A stretch of DNA of 64,000 bases from Janthinobacterium sp. BJB426 (GCF_002735705.1 NZ_PDZL01000002.1:124001-188000); one strand, 5' to 3'. Counted from the first letter of the stretch, positions 16,416 to 25,983 are shown. Notes: generated by a model from the sequence alone, not told the origin. Numbers and translations are program-made.

Positions 16416-17462
16416 ATGTTCTTACGCAACTCCACAAGGCTTCTTGCCGTACTTGTTTTGATGATGGGCAGTGCCATTGCCGCAGACATACAAAAGCCGA
16501 TCCAGCACTATCTTTACTTTAATCACCGTGAACTGAACGGAGAAAACATCCGCTCGGATAAAGCGTTAAACGATCCCCGCTTCCGTGGCGCGCAAATCGT
16601 CTACACCTGGCGCAGCCTGGAGCCACAACAGGACCGGTATGATTTTGCGGCGATCCGCCACGACATCGCCCATCTCGATTCAATCGGCAAAAAACTGTGG
16701 ATACAACTGCAGGAAAAATCCTTCACGCCGCGCCATAATGTGCCGGCCTATTTACTCAGCGATCCCCAATATCAGGGCGGCATCATCAAGCAAAGCATGC
16801 TCTCGGCGCCGGAGCGCGATCCGCACAAACCGGTGACGGATGATGAATACGGCTGGTCGCCAAAGATGTGGGAACAACCGGTGCGCGACCGTTACCAGCG
16901 ATTGATCCGGGCGCTGGGCCAGGAATTCGACGGAAAAATCGAGGGCATTAATTTCAGCGAAAGCTCGATCGATATCGGTGTCGAGGACAGTAATGGAAAT
17001 ACGATTTTTCCCGATGATTTCAAGCCGCAACAGTATGTCGATGCCATCAAGGAAAACATGCGGGTGCTGGCCGGCGCCTTTCCTCACACCACCACCATGG
17101 TGTACTTGAATTTTTTGCCAGGTGAATGGCTGCCGTGGAGCGACAAGGGTTATATGCGCAGCGTGTTTGCGCAAGCGCAAACGCTGCAGATGGGCGTGGG
17201 GGGCCCCGACCTGATGCCGTATCGAAAAAGCCATATGGGCCAAAGCTACGGCTTCATCAAGGACTATCCGGCCGATCTGGTCAAAGGCATGGCCGTGCAA
17301 GACGGCAATCTGCGCCAGATCAATCCCCGCACCGGGAAAAGAAATTCGGTCGAGGATATCCTCGACTTTGCCCGCAACTACCTGGGCCTGGACTATATTT
17401 TCTGGGTGGAGGATGAACCATACTTCAGCAATGAGGTGCTGAAAAAGCTGCCGGCGCATTGA
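16416..17462 (+). CDS. Secreted glycoside-hydrolase-like TIM-barrel protein
   Basis: The 348-residue product is counted from the ATG at 16416, which has AAGGA upstream and opens a signal peptide (about 25 residues, ending SAIAAD). An in-frame ATG 87 bases earlier lacks these features. The sequence reads like a (beta/alpha)8 hydrolase: FRGAQIVYTWRSLEPQQDRYDF near the N-terminus, GKKLWIQLQEKSF, EGINFSESSIDI with a candidate acid Glu, and FWVEDEPYF near the C-terminus with a candidate nucleophile Glu. This resembles GH5/GH42-like enzymes, but I cannot place it in a family. It probably acts on an extracellular glycan. GC content is intermediate, rising along the gene. Confidence 0.65.
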   Translation: MFLRNSTRLLAVLVLMMGSAIAADIQKPIQHYLYFNHRELNGENIRSDKALNDPRFRGAQIVYTWRSLEPQQDRYDFAAIRHDIAHLDSIGKKLWIQLQEKSFTPRHNVPAYLLSDPQYQGGIIKQSMLSAPERDPHKPVTDDEYGWSPKMWEQPVRDRYQRLIRALGQEFDGKIEGINFSESSIDIGVEDSNGNTIFPDDFKPQQYVDAIKENMRVLAGAFPHTTTMVYLNFLPGEWLPWSDKGYMRSVFAQAQTLQMGVGGPDLMPYRKSHMGQSYGFIKDYPADLVKGMAVQDGNLRQINPRTGKRNSVEDILDFARNYLGLDYIFWVEDEPYFSNEVLKKLPAH

Positions 17463-17472
17463 TACGCCGGCA
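17449..17472. other. Hairpin over the stop codon of the glycosidase-like gene
   Basis: An 8-bp inverted repeat (TGCCGGCG / CGCCGGCA) encloses the last codons and the TGA. No T-tract follows, so it may act as a weak or Rho-assisted terminator or as an mRNA 3' stabiliser. Confidence 0.4.
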
Positions 17473-17558
17473 CGACGCCATGCGCCCTGCCACACTGTCA
17501 TGGTGGCGTCATATGCAGGCGTTACAGTCGCGTCCTTTGAATCTCTCCGAGGGCGGTA

Positions 17559-19661
17559 ATGAAAACAAATTGGGTCATGCTGGCGGCGCTGGCAAGTGCA
17601 GGTCTCGTCGGTTGCAACGGCAGTTCGAATACCCCGGTGGCGCCGGCCATTCCCGAAGGCACGACGGTCACCGTGGCCTTGCTGGAAACCACCGATATCC
17701 ATTCGAACGTCCTCAGCTACAACTATTACGCGCTGGCTGAAGACACGAGCCTGGGCCTGGAGCGCACGTCGACCCTGATCCAGGCGGCGCGCGCGGAAAA
17801 TCCGAACACCGTGCTGCTCGACGATGGCGACGTCATCCAGGGCACTTTGCTGGCCGACTTGCAAGCCGTAGCCGCGCCCGTGCCCTGCTCCGGCACGTTG
17901 GCCGTGCACAAGGCCATGAACGCGCTGAAATATGACGCGGGCGGCATGGGCAACCATGAGTTCAACTACGGCTTGCCTTATTTGAGCCAGATCACCAACA
18001 CGGATTTCGGCATACCCGGCGTGGCCAAGCCGACGGGTACCTGCGGCGCGCCCGCCTTCCCTTCCGTGCTGAGCAATGTCGTCGGCGTGGCCAGCGGCAA
18101 GCCCATCTTCCAGCCCTACGCCGTGCTCCCGCGCGATTTCGCCGCCACGGCGCCCGATGGCAGCAAGCTGACCGTCAAAATCAATGTGGGCGTGCTGAGC
18201 TTTGTGCCGCCGCAAATCCTCGAATGGGACCAGAAAGTGCTCGCCGGCAAGGTCAGCGTGACGGGCGTGCAGGAAGCGGCGAAACAGTACGTGCCGGAAT
18301 TGCGCAGCAAGGGTGCCGACCTCGTCGTGGCCCTGTCGCATGGCGGCCTGGATACGAGCGCCTACAGCCCGAAGATGGAAAACGGCAGCTATCACCTGAC
18401 CAGCACGGGCATCGACGCGCTGATGATCGGCCACTCGCACTTGATCTTCCCGAAAGGCAAGGAAGACGGCGCGGCCGCACTGGACGCTTCGTTTGCCGCC
18501 TTCCCGGCCAGCGCAAAGATCGACGCCGTCAACGGCTTCGTGAACGGGGTGCCCACCGTCATGGCACAAAGCTGGGGCCGCCGCCTGGGCATCATCAAGC
18601 TGACGATGGTGTACCAGGGCGGTAAATGGGTGGTGCAGCCAGCCAAGACGACGGTCGAATCGCGCGGCTTCAAGTACACGGATGGCAAGACCCTCGTCAA
18701 AGCCGACCCGGCCATCGCGCCGCTGGTGGCCACCGAGCACGCGGCCACCATCGCCTACGCCAAGCAGCCACTGGGCATCAGCACGGATTTCGAGATGTCT
18801 GCCTATTTTGCGCTGGTGGGCGACGTCAGCGCCATCCAGCTGGTCAACCAGGCGCAGCTTGACTACGTGAAAAATTTCATCGCCACCAGCACGGATGCGA
18901 CCTTGTCCAGCTACAAGAACATCCCCGTCATTTCCTGCAGCGCGCCGTTCAAGGCGGGCCGCAACGGGCCATCGGACTTCACGGACGTGGCCTCCGGCGC
19001 GACGCCTGCCGCACCGGTCGGCTTGCAAGTGCGCAATCCGGGCGACCTGTATTTATATAGCAATAACAACCTGCAAGCCGTGAAAATCAAGGGTTCGGAC
19101 TTGAAAGCGTGGCTGGAAACGTCGGCCAAGCAATTCAACCAGATTGACCCGGCCAGCAGCGCCGAGCAAGACCTGGTGCCGTCGTATGGCACGATTTATA
19201 ACTATGACGTGTTTTATGCGGAAAACAATGCGCTGACGTACCAGATCGACGTGACGAAAAAGCTGGGCAACCGCATCGTCAACCTCACGTACAAGGGCGC
19301 ACCCGTGGCCGATGGCGATGACTTTATCGTCGCCACCAACGACTACCGTGCCGGCGGCGGCGGCGCCGTGCCGGGCATCGATGGCAGCAAGACCATCATC
19401 AAGTCGCCCGATGCGAACCAGGCCGTGGTCAGCAATTACCTGGCGTCGCTGAGCACCAAGGGCGGCAAGGTGACCCTGGCGGCGAATGGCAGCGCGCGCA
19501 GCTGGAGCTTCGTCAAGACGGCCACGGCCGGCCCCGTGATCCTGCGCTCGGCACCGGGCCATTTGGCGCTGGCGCAAGCGAGCGGCATCGCCAACGTGGC
19601 GTCCGAAGGCGGCCTCGACGCCAGCGGATTTGCCAAGTACCGCATCGACCTGAGCAAATAA
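17559..19661 (+). CDS. Lipoprotein 5'-nucleotidase / 2',3'-cyclic phosphodiesterase family
   Basis: The 700-residue protein has a lipoprotein signal (lipobox LVGC, Cys19). The N-terminal metallophosphoesterase domain carries the dinuclear metal motifs: TTDIHSN (Asp46, His48), DDGDVIQG (Asp91), GNHEFNYG (Asn132, His133), LSHGG and GHSH. The C-terminal 5'-nucleotidase domain carries the substrate-binding YLYSNNN and FIVATNDYRAGGGG motifs. Such enzymes remove phosphate from periplasmic nucleotides and cyclic nucleotides for phosphate and nucleoside salvage. It has a good ribosome-binding site (GAGGG) and a terminator downstream, so it is likely monocistronic. Confidence 0.92.
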   Translation: MKTNWVMLAALASAGLVGCNGSSNTPVAPAIPEGTTVTVALLETTDIHSNVLSYNYYALAEDTSLGLERTSTLIQAARAENPNTVLLDDGDVIQGTLLADLQAVAAPVPCSGTLAVHKAMNALKYDAGGMGNHEFNYGLPYLSQITNTDFGIPGVAKPTGTCGAPAFPSVLSNVVGVASGKPIFQPYAVLPRDFAATAPDGSKLTVKINVGVLSFVPPQILEWDQKVLAGKVSVTGVQEAAKQYVPELRSKGADLVVALSHGGLDTSAYSPKMENGSYHLTSTGIDALMIGHSHLIFPKGKEDGAAALDASFAAFPASAKIDAVNGFVNGVPTVMAQSWGRRLGIIKLTMVYQGGKWVVQPAKTTVESRGFKYTDGKTLVKADPAIAPLVATEHAATIAYAKQPLGISTDFEMSAYFALVGDVSAIQLVNQAQLDYVKNFIATSTDATLSSYKNIPVISCSAPFKAGRNGPSDFTDVASGATPAAPVGLQVRNPGDLYLYSNNNLQAVKIKGSDLKAWLETSAKQFNQIDPASSAEQDLVPSYGTIYNYDVFYAENNALTYQIDVTKKLGNRIVNLTYKGAPVADGDDFIVATNDYRAGGGGAVPGIDGSKTIIKSPDANQAVVSNYLASLSTKGGKVTLAANGSARSWSFVKTATAGPVILRSAPGHLALAQASGIANVASEGGLDASGFAKYRIDLSK

Positions 19662-19669
19662 GGTCCATG

Positions 19670-19700
19670 GGCCGGCACGAACGATGTGCCGGCCTGTTTT
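19670..19700 (+). terminator. Terminator after the 5'-nucleotidase gene
   Basis: A perfect 9-bp GC-rich stem (GGCCGGCAC / GTGCCGGCC) with a 7-base loop is followed by TGTTTT. It lies 8 bases after the stop codon. The T-tract is short and interrupted, so termination may be incomplete and the Sel1 gene 18 bases downstream may be partly co-transcribed. Confidence 0.75.
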
Positions 19701-19717
19701 GATGAAAGGTGAACAAG

Positions 19718-20410
19718 ATGAAACACGCGCTCTCCCTCCCTGCCGTCGTGCTGGCCACGGTTCTGGCCGCCTGCCAGGCGTCGCCACCGCCCACGGCGGC
19801 GGAAATCGAAGCCGTCGCCATGCATGCGCGCCAGGCGGGCGACCACCAGGCCGAGCGCAAGGTGCGCAGCTGGGCCGGCAAGGACATGCCCGTTGCCGAG
19901 CGCGAACTGGCGCTGATTTACCAACCCCGTCCCGAACGCCGCGCCGAGGCCTTGAGCCTGTTTGAACAGGCGGCCCGCGCCGGTGACACGGAAGCTGCGT
20001 TCGAGCTGGGACAAATGCTGCGCGCCGCCACGCCGGCCCAGGCCTGGCTATGGTACCGTCAGGCGGCGCAGCAAGGCCATGCGAAGGCGGCCCTGATGCT
20101 GGGCTTGCTGGCGGCGAATGGCGAAGGCGTGCCGCAAGATCCCGTGATCGCCGCGCACTGGCTGGACAAGTCGAGCGAACTGGGTAATCCTCACGCCATG
20201 TTCCTGCTGTACAACGCCTACCGCGAAGGCCGCGGCGTGCCGCGCGACCCGGCCAAGGGCCGTGCATTGCTGGAAGAAGCGGCCCACCATGAATACCCGC
20301 CCGCCCTCCAGGAACTGGCCATGACGGTGCAAGCCGACGACGCCCTGCGCGCCGGCCACCTGATGAAGGAAGCGACGGAGCATCGGCACAATAACTGGAA
20401 CCGTTTCTGA
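19718..20410 (+). CDS. Sel1-repeat lipoprotein
   Basis: The 230-residue product is counted from the ATG at 19718, which has AAAGGTG upstream. The lipobox is LAAC with Cys19. The mature part contains Sel1-like repeats, each of about 36 residues with the pattern A..LG.....G (AAFELGQML, AALMLGLLAANGEGVPQD, AMFLLYNAYREGRGVPRD). Such solenoids bind proteins and often act as adaptors in the envelope. No partner is evident, and the next gene is on the opposite strand. Confidence 0.85.
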   Translation: MKHALSLPAVVLATVLAACQASPPPTAAEIEAVAMHARQAGDHQAERKVRSWAGKDMPVAERELALIYQPRPERRAEALSLFEQAARAGDTEAAFELGQMLRAATPAQAWLWYRQAAQQGHAKAALMLGLLAANGEGVPQDPVIAAHWLDKSSELGNPHAMFLLYNAYREGRGVPRDPAKGRALLEEAAHHEYPPALQELAMTVQADDALRAGHLMKEATEHRHNNWNRF

Positions 20411-20435
20411 CGCGCCAGCCGCTCGGGCCTGTGTT

Positions 20436-21317
20436 TCAGGCCAGCCGCTCGCGCAGGAATTCGATGAAGCGCTGGGTCTTGGCCGGCAGCAAGCGCGTTT
20501 CCGTCATGGCATACACGGAGGCAGGCATGCCCTGCCATAGCGGCAGGATACGGCGCAGCTGGCCGCTCGCCAGCTCGTCGGCAACGATTTGTTCGGGCAT
20601 CAGGATGATGCCCATGTCCAGCGCGGCCAGGCGCCGGCTCATGCCCACGCTGTTGAGCGCGAAACGGCCTCCCACGGGCACCGTGACGCCTTGCCCGCCG
20701 CCCTGCTCCCCACCTTGCAAGCTCCAGCTGCCCGCCTTGATCATGCTCAGGCATTCATGCCGCTGCAAGTCCGTTGGCTCATGCGGTTCGCCCGCGCGCG
20801 CCAGATAGCCCGGTGACGCGTATAGATTGGTGGGCAGCAAGGCCAACTGGCGCGCGATCAATTGCGAATCGGCCGATGGCCCGATGCGGATGGCTACGTC
20901 GAACGGTTCGCTGACCAGGTCCACCCGCCGTGGCGTGAAGTCGAAATCAAAGCTCAAGCCCGGATAGCGCGCGGCAAATTCGGCGATCAGCGGCGCCAGG
21001 TAAGTCACGGCAAAATCCACGGGAAACGACACGCGCAGGACACCTGTCGGTTGCGCCAGCATGCCGCCCAATTCTTCATGGGCAAACCGCGCCTCATCGA
21101 CGATGCGCTTGCAGCGCTCGAAATACTGCTGGCCCGCTTCCGTCAATTCCACCTTGCGCGTCGTGCGGTGCAGCAGGCGCAGGCCGATGGCCTTTTCCAG
21201 CGCGCTGATGCGGCGCGACAAGGTCGAATTCGACATGCCGATCGCCTGCGCCGCGCCACGAAAACCTTTCGCCTTGACCACTTCCACGAACAGGGCCATA
21301 TCGTTCAGCAACTCCAT
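20436..21317 (-). CDS. LysR-family transcriptional regulator
   Basis: The 293-residue protein has the LysR N-terminal winged helix (GFRGAAQAIGMSNSTLSRRISALEKAIGLRLLHRTTRKVELTEAG region, residues 17-62) and the periplasmic-binding-like effector domain. It belongs to the AaeR/DsdC-like subgroup with a short HTH. It is divergent to an Old Yellow Enzyme reductase gene with 112 bases between starts, the standard arrangement for a regulator of its neighbour. A likely role is inducing that reductase in response to an electrophile. GGAG lies 11 bases before the start. Confidence 0.92.
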   Translation of the reverse strand: MELLNDMALFVEVVKAKGFRGAAQAIGMSNSTLSRRISALEKAIGLRLLHRTTRKVELTEAGQQYFERCKRIVDEARFAHEELGGMLAQPTGVLRVSFPVDFAVTYLAPLIAEFAARYPGLSFDFDFTPRRVDLVSEPFDVAIRIGPSADSQLIARQLALLPTNLYASPGYLARAGEPHEPTDLQRHECLSMIKAGSWSLQGGEQGGGQGVTVPVGGRFALNSVGMSRRLAALDMGIILMPEQIVADELASGQLRRILPLWQGMPASVYAMTETRLLPAKTQRFIEFLRERLA

Positions 21318-21429
21318 CGTCTTGATTGCTCCATTTTTGCACCAATGATTCTCAATTTACCATATTTATCTCAAACGAAAAGCAGGCGATGATGTTCCCA
21401 TCTTGAACCTTCACCTTTTGAGGATAACC
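21318..21429. promoter_or_regulatory. Divergent promoter region of the LysR regulator and ene-reductase genes
   Basis: The region is clearly more AT-rich than its flanks. Two direct TCTCAA motifs (near 21350 and 21370) flank an AT-rich centre. No unambiguous T-N11-A dyad or -35/-10 pair could be fixed, so this is marked only as the probable LysR control region. Confidence 0.4.
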
Positions 21430-22503
21430 ATGTTGCCCCTGTTGACCCCCATTCATGTTGGCCGCCATAGCGTGCCGAACCGCCTGGCCATGGCGCCGAT
21501 GACCCGTTCGCGCGCCGACAGCGACGGCACGCCCGGCCTGCTTGCCGCCGACTACTATGCGCAACGCGCCAGTATCGGCCTGATCGTTACGGAAGGCACG
21601 CAGCCATCCGCCGATGGCCAGGGCTACCTGAACACGCCCGGCATCCATACGCAGGCGCATGTGGCCGGCTGGCAAACAGTCACGGCGGCAGTGCATGCGC
21701 GCGGCGGCCGCCTGTTCATGCAGCTCATGCATGCGGGCCGCATGGCGCATCCGGACAATACGCCCCACCATCGCCAGCCGGTGGCGCCATCGGCCATCGC
21801 GCCGGGTACCGACATGTTTACGGCCACGGGCATGCAAGCCATACCCGTACCGCGCGCGCTGAGCACGGACGAAGTGCGACAAACCGTACAGGATTTCCGT
21901 ACTGCCGCGCGGCACGCCATCGAGGCCGGCGCCGATGGCGTGGAAATCCATGGCGCGAATGCCTATCTGGTCCAGCAATTCTTCGCCCCCAGCGCGAATG
22001 TGCGCAGCGATACGTATGGCGGTTCGATTCAAAACCGCGCCCGCTTCGCCATCGAAGTTGCCGTCGCCATTGCCGACGAGATCGGCACCGACCGGACGGC
22101 GATCCGCCTGTCGCCCGGCACCACCATGTGGGGCATCGACGAAGGCGAGGATGGCCCGGCGCTGTACCGCTACCTGGTGGCGGAACTCGACAAGCTGAAC
22201 CTGGCTTACCTGCACGTCATGCATCAAGGCAATGAACCCTTGCTGGCCGATATGCGCCAGTTGTGGCGCCAGCAGCTGATGGTGAACCGGCCTGGACGCC
22301 CGCGCGAACAGATGGGCGAGGACATCGCGGCAGGCCTGGCCGACATGGAATCGTATGGCCAGGCTGTGCTGGCCAATCCCGATTTCGTCGAGCGGTTAAC
22401 GACGAATGCGCCGTTCAACGAAGCGGACCGCGCCACCTTCTTTGGCGGCACGGCTCGCGGCTACACGGATTACCCGGCGCTGGATCTGACTCAATCGGCC
22501 TGA
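21430..22503 (+). CDS. Old Yellow Enzyme family NADH:flavin oxidoreductase (alkene reductase)
   Basis: The 357-residue product is counted from the ATG at 21430, with GAGGATAACC before it. An upstream in-frame ATG would add an atypical 9-residue tail. The FMN barrel begins LLTPIHVGRHSVPNRLAMAPMTRSRA, as in NemA and xenobiotic reductases. Substrate-pocket motifs include QLMHAGRMAH, EIHGANAYLVQQFF and the GGSIQNRARF phosphate loop. The pair His-Ala-Asn in HGAN matches enzymes that reduce activated C=C bonds of enones, maleimides and nitro compounds using NAD(P)H. It is cytosolic and is probably controlled by the divergent LysR regulator. Confidence 0.93.
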   Translation: MLPLLTPIHVGRHSVPNRLAMAPMTRSRADSDGTPGLLAADYYAQRASIGLIVTEGTQPSADGQGYLNTPGIHTQAHVAGWQTVTAAVHARGGRLFMQLMHAGRMAHPDNTPHHRQPVAPSAIAPGTDMFTATGMQAIPVPRALSTDEVRQTVQDFRTAARHAIEAGADGVEIHGANAYLVQQFFAPSANVRSDTYGGSIQNRARFAIEVAVAIADEIGTDRTAIRLSPGTTMWGIDEGEDGPALYRYLVAELDKLNLAYLHVMHQGNEPLLADMRQLWRQQLMVNRPGRPREQMGEDIAAGLADMESYGQAVLANPDFVERLTTNAPFNEADRATFFGGTARGYTDYPALDLTQSA

Positions 22504-22782
22504 TCCATTCATTGAAACAAGACAGCGCGCCACTTGCAGGCATCAGGAATCTGGCACAGGGCAATCGTGTTGAGCTAGTTCTTTCCCAGAGGCTATGATG
22601 GACGCGCTGCCTCCAAGGCGGCGGGGCTGTTGCCGGCTCCGAAATCGATTACACTGAATTTGCTTTTTAGAAATTTGTTACTCTGGACCAGCCTCGGTGA
22701 GCACGTCGTACACGCTCAACCCAGCCAGTGTTTGGGTAGGCCCTGGCTCGTCCGTTGACCTCCCCTATAAAGAAAGAGTCCA
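22504..22782. other. Upstream region of the catalase gene
   Basis: This 279-bp gap contains no open frame of note. Its right half is AT-richer and must hold the catalase promoter. A TTGACC near 22755 lies too close to TATAAAG to be a normal -35/-10 pair, and no convincing OxyR site could be identified by eye. Confidence 0.4.
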
Positions 22783-24219
22783 ATGAAAAAGCTGACCACC
22801 GCCTTTGGCGCGCCTGTTGTCGATAACCAGAACATCCAGACGGCCGGGCCACGCGGCCCCGCCCTGCTGCAAGATGTGTGGTTCCTGGAAAAGCTGGCCC
22901 ACTTCGACCGCGAAGTCATTCCCGAGCGCCGCATGCATGCCAAGGGTTCCGGTGCGCACGGCACGTTTACCGTCACGCACGACATCACGCGCTATACGCG
23001 GGCGAAGATTTTTGGCGCGGTCGGCAAGTCCACTCCCATGTTTGCGCGCTTTTCCACGGTGGCCGGCGAACGGGGCGCGGCGGATGCGGAACGCGATATC
23101 CGCGGCTTTGCCTTGAAGTTTTATACGGAAGAAGGCAACTGGGACCTGGTCGGCAACAATACGCCCGTGTTTTTCATGCGCGACCCGCTGAAATTTCCCG
23201 ATCTGAATCACGCCATCAAGCGCGACCCGCGCAGTGGATTGCGCAGCGCCAACAGCAACTGGGATTTCTGGACCTCGCTGCCGGAAGCCCTGCACCAGGT
23301 CACTGTGGTGATGAGCGACCGTGGCTTGCCGCGCAGCTTCCGCCACATGCACGGCTTCGGCAGCCATACCTTCAGCTTCCTGAATGCGCAAAACGAGCGT
23401 TTCTGGGTCAAGTTCACCTTTAAAACCCAGCAAGGCATCCAAAACCTGACGGACCAGGAAGCCGAGGAGCTGGTCGGCAAGGACCGCGAAAGCTCGCACC
23501 GCGACTTGTATGAAAGCATCGAAAACAAGGATTTCCCCCGCTGGACCCTGTACGTGCAGATCATGCCGGAAAAAGAGGCAGGCACGTATCACCTGAACCC
23601 GTTCGACCTGTCGAAAGTGTGGCCGCACGGCGACTACCCGCTGATCGAAGTGGGCGTGCTGGAACTGAACCGCAATGCCGACAACCACTTCGCAGAAGTG
23701 GAACAGGCCGCCTTCAATCCGGCCAACGTGGTGCCTGGCATCAGCTTTTCGCCAGACAAGATGCTGCAAGGCCGGCTGTTTTCGTATGGCGACGCGCAGC
23801 GCTACCGCCTCGGCGTCAACCACAGCCATATTCCCGTCAACGCGCCGAAATGCCCGTTCCACAGCTATCACCGCGACGGCCAGATGCGGGTCGACGGCAA
23901 CCAGGGCGGGACCTTGGGCTATGAACCGAACAGTGAGCAGGAATGGGCCGAACAGCCCGATTTCCGCGAGCCGCCGCTCAGCATCGAGGGTGCGGCCGAT
24001 CACTGGAACCACCGCGTCGACGAAGATTACTATTCGCAGCCGCGCGCCCTGTTCCAACTGATGACCCCGGCGCAGCAGCAAGCCTTGTTCGACAACACGG
24101 CGCGCGCCATCTCGGGCGCGTCGGAGCAAGTCAAGCAACGCCACATCGGCAACTGCACCCTGTGCGACCCCGCCTATGGCGCTGGCGTGGCCGAAGCGAT
24201 AGCCCGTCTGAGCAAATAA
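22783..24219 (+). CDS. katA: Monofunctional haem catalase, small-subunit clade
   Basis: The 478-residue catalase has all key elements. The distal-side catalytic His is in [12 protein letters not shown] (about residue 53). The distal Asn is in [13 protein letters not shown]. The proximal haem ligand Tyr is in [14 protein letters not shown] (about residue 333). The NADPH-binding region is present, and the length is typical of clade 3 small-subunit catalases. It converts hydrogen peroxide to water and oxygen in the cytoplasm. It begins [17 protein letters not shown] without a signal peptide. The Shine-Dalgarno sequence is weak (AAAGAG). A strong hairpin follows the stop. Confidence 0.97.
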   Translation: MKKLTTAFGAPVVDNQNIQTAGPRGPALLQDVWFLEKLAHFDREVIPERRMHAKGSGAHGTFTVTHDITRYTRAKIFGAVGKSTPMFARFSTVAGERGAADAERDIRGFALKFYTEEGNWDLVGNNTPVFFMRDPLKFPDLNHAIKRDPRSGLRSANSNWDFWTSLPEALHQVTVVMSDRGLPRSFRHMHGFGSHTFSFLNAQNERFWVKFTFKTQQGIQNLTDQEAEELVGKDRESSHRDLYESIENKDFPRWTLYVQIMPEKEAGTYHLNPFDLSKVWPHGDYPLIEVGVLELNRNADNHFAEVEQAAFNPANVVPGISFSPDKMLQGRLFSYGDAQRYRLGVNHSHIPVNAPKCPFHSYHRDGQMRVDGNQGGTLGYEPNSEQEWAEQPDFREPPLSIEGAADHWNHRVDEDYYSQPRALFQLMTPAQQQALFDNTARAISGASEQVKQRHIGNCTLCDPAYGAGVAEAIARLSK

Positions 24220-24238
24220 GGCCGGCGAAAAGTCAACC

Positions 24239-24264
24239 CGGAAGGCCTGGCGACAGGCCTTCCG
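24239..24264. terminator. GNRA-loop hairpin after katA, lacking a T-tract
   Basis: A perfect 11-bp stem (CGGAAGGCCTG and its complement) is closed by GCGA, a stable GNRA tetraloop. It lies 19 bases after the katA stop and 45 bases before the end of the convergent small gene. No T-run follows on either strand, so it may stabilise the 3' end or act with Rho rather than as a simple intrinsic terminator. Confidence 0.6.
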
Positions 24265-24309
24265 CCGCAGCCATCCGCGGCATGACGCAAGAGTCGCCCG
24301 GCCTGCCTG

Positions 24310-24642
24310 CTACCAGCGCTGGATATCGATCTGGCCCGTGATGCTCGTTTCTACCGGATAACCTTCAACCTGCAACGGTACGCGCCGCTTGACGGACGCG
24401 TCGCGCAGGTACACGACGAGCGCTTCCTTGCCCACGGCCGTCTGCCCCAGGCTGACGCCTTCCACGCCGTCGATCGCCATCAGCGCCCGCTCGTTGCGCC
24501 GCTTTGCCGCTTCCAGACGGCCCTGGGGGGCGGCAGGGGCATACTGTCCCATGCCCTGTCCAGGAGGCGCATCCGGCAAATACGGCATGGCGGCGTCTTC
24601 GAAGACGGCAGATGGCGATAGTGCGAATTTACTGTTAGTCAT
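24310..24642 (-). CDS. Small protein homologous to the N-terminal domain of the adjacent protease
   Basis: The 110-residue protein has a strong ribosome-binding site (AGGAGGG). The first 45 residues are low-complexity (Pro, Gly, Gln). The rest (GVEGVSLGQTAVGKEALVVYL, then VPLQVEGYPVETSITGQID) lines up with residues about 85-160 of the upstream NAL1-like protease (GVSIGLG, ALTLYVAE, VPVNIVVTGVID). It appears to be a free-standing copy of the protease N-terminal domain and may act as inhibitor, chaperone or decoy. The homology was judged by eye over about 55 residues, so it is tentative. Confidence 0.7.
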   Translation of the reverse strand: MTNSKFALSPSAVFEDAAMPYLPDAPPGQGMGQYAPAAPQGRLEAAKRRNERALMAIDGVEGVSLGQTAVGKEALVVYLRDASVKRRVPLQVEGYPVETSITGQIDIQRW

Positions 24643-24801
24643 GACACACCCTCCTGATGCTTTCCATGATACACCCGCCTATCCGGCGCTGCAGCACGCT
24701 TCGCCGGCCCGAACCTGGCGTGGCGGCGGCCCTTGCCCAAGATCATCATCGTGCAAAAGGCAGCGATATGCAAGGCGCCCCGCCAGGTCTTGAAAGCGTG
24801 C

Positions 24802-25983
24802 TCAGGTATACAAATTGATATCGAGCGCCGCCACCACCCGCCGCATCTGGTTGGCAAACGTGATATTGCCGCCGCCGGCAAACAGCAGGCCGACGGGATT
24901 GCGCTGCTGGTTCCAGGTCCAGATGGACGAGCCGGAATCGCCGCCCGCGCTGAACGCGCCGCTCACGCCCGTGATGGCGATCTGATCCTGGAACAGCGCG
25001 ATCCTGCCGCTGCCGTAATTGACGTTGATGGTGGCGCCCAGGCCCGTGATGCGGCCCTGCGTCAATTGCATCGTGCGGCCGGACTTGCCGACCATCATGC
25101 CCAGCGCGGGTGCCACCAGCGCACTGCTGATGCGGAAGTACGCCGGCACGCCGCCGCTCAGGTAGACCAGTTCGGGACGCACGCGGTCTGGCCAGGCCCA
25201 GCCGGTGGCGCAATCGACGAAGTTGACGCCGCCGCTGAAATTGATGGGCACGAAGCGCTCGAGCACGGCCACCTGGTCTTGCGGGCAGCGGCCGCCGTCG
25301 ATGGGGCCAGGCTGCACGATGCAGTCGTTGAACACGCCACCGTTGGAATTGGCCAGCACGTGATTATTGCTAAGTATCATCAAACGGCTGTTGCGCGGCG
25401 CGCTGCGCCCCACGGCCAGGCAGCCGATGGTGCCGGCCGTAATGCGGAAATGCCCGACCGACACGCCGCCCGGCGCCGGGCGCAAGCGGAAACGGTGCGG
25501 TTGCGCATCGATCACGCCCGTGACGACGATGTTGACGGGCACCCTGTCGCTGGCCACGGCGCGCACGCCCATGGCCCCCACGATGGCGGCCTTGGCGCGG
25601 TCGACGGAAGTGGGCTCGGCCACGTACAGGGTCAAGGCCGGCAAGCCCGGCTCGCCGGACGAACTGTCGCTGGCGCCCTCGCCCAGGCCGATGGACACGC
25701 CCTGGATATTGCCGCCGTCGCTGAAGGCGTCGGCCGCGCGCACGCCGCCCGCCTGCGAAATGCTTTGCCGCATGCCGTCTTCGATGCTGCGCTTGATTTC
25801 CAGCAATTCCATACTGACGCCGCTCAGGGCGTCGGGCACCTCCGCGACGGACGCGCTCTCGATCGTATTGTCATCTTCGCCCGGGACGGAAAATTGGCCG
25901 ATGGCCTCTTCATCGTCCGCGCTTTGTCCCCTGCCGCTGCTACCGGGCGGGGCGCTGAAACCATTCTCGTTGCCTATCATCAT
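24802..25983 (-). CDS. NAL1-like chymotrypsin-fold serine protease
   Basis: The 393-residue product starts at 25983, with GAGGAG just upstream; the open frame continues far beyond without a site. Residues 1-75 are acidic and disordered-looking. A small alpha/beta domain follows at about 85-160. The protease domain has the catalytic His in ILSNNHVLA, a candidate Asp in NFVDCATGW and the nucleophile Ser in AGGDSGSSIW, the GDSG motif of trypsin-like enzymes. The overall pattern resembles bacterial relatives of plant NAL1. No signal peptide is seen, so it may work in the cytoplasm. It is divergent to the prkA operon. Confidence 0.8.
   Translation of the reverse strand: MMIGNENGFSAPPGSSGRGQSADDEEAIGQFSVPGEDDNTIESASVAEVPDALSGVSMELLEIKRSIEDGMRQSISQAGGVRAADAFSDGGNIQGVSIGLGEGASDSSSGEPGLPALTLYVAEPTSVDRAKAAIVGAMGVRAVASDRVPVNIVVTGVIDAQPHRFRLRPAPGGVSVGHFRITAGTIGCLAVGRSAPRNSRLMILSNNHVLANSNGGVFNDCIVQPGPIDGGRCPQDQVAVLERFVPINFSGGVNFVDCATGWAWPDRVRPELVYLSGGVPAYFRISSALVAPALGMMVGKSGRTMQLTQGRITGLGATINVNYGSGRIALFQDQIAITGVSGAFSAGGDSGSSIWTWNQQRNPVGLLFAGGGNITFANQMRRVVAALDINLYT

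Noticed and set aside
16752..19028. Very long minus-strand open frame opposite the glycosidase and nucleotidase genes
   Set aside because: It spans two well-supported plus-strand genes and the gap between them and has shadow-type composition.
22551..22568. TGGCAC motif upstream of katA that resembles a -24 element
   Set aside because: No GC occurs at the required distance, so it cannot be an RpoN promoter.
24239..24264. Classical intrinsic terminator after katA
   Set aside because: The stem is excellent but no T-tract follows in either direction, so it was annotated only as a hairpin with uncertain role.
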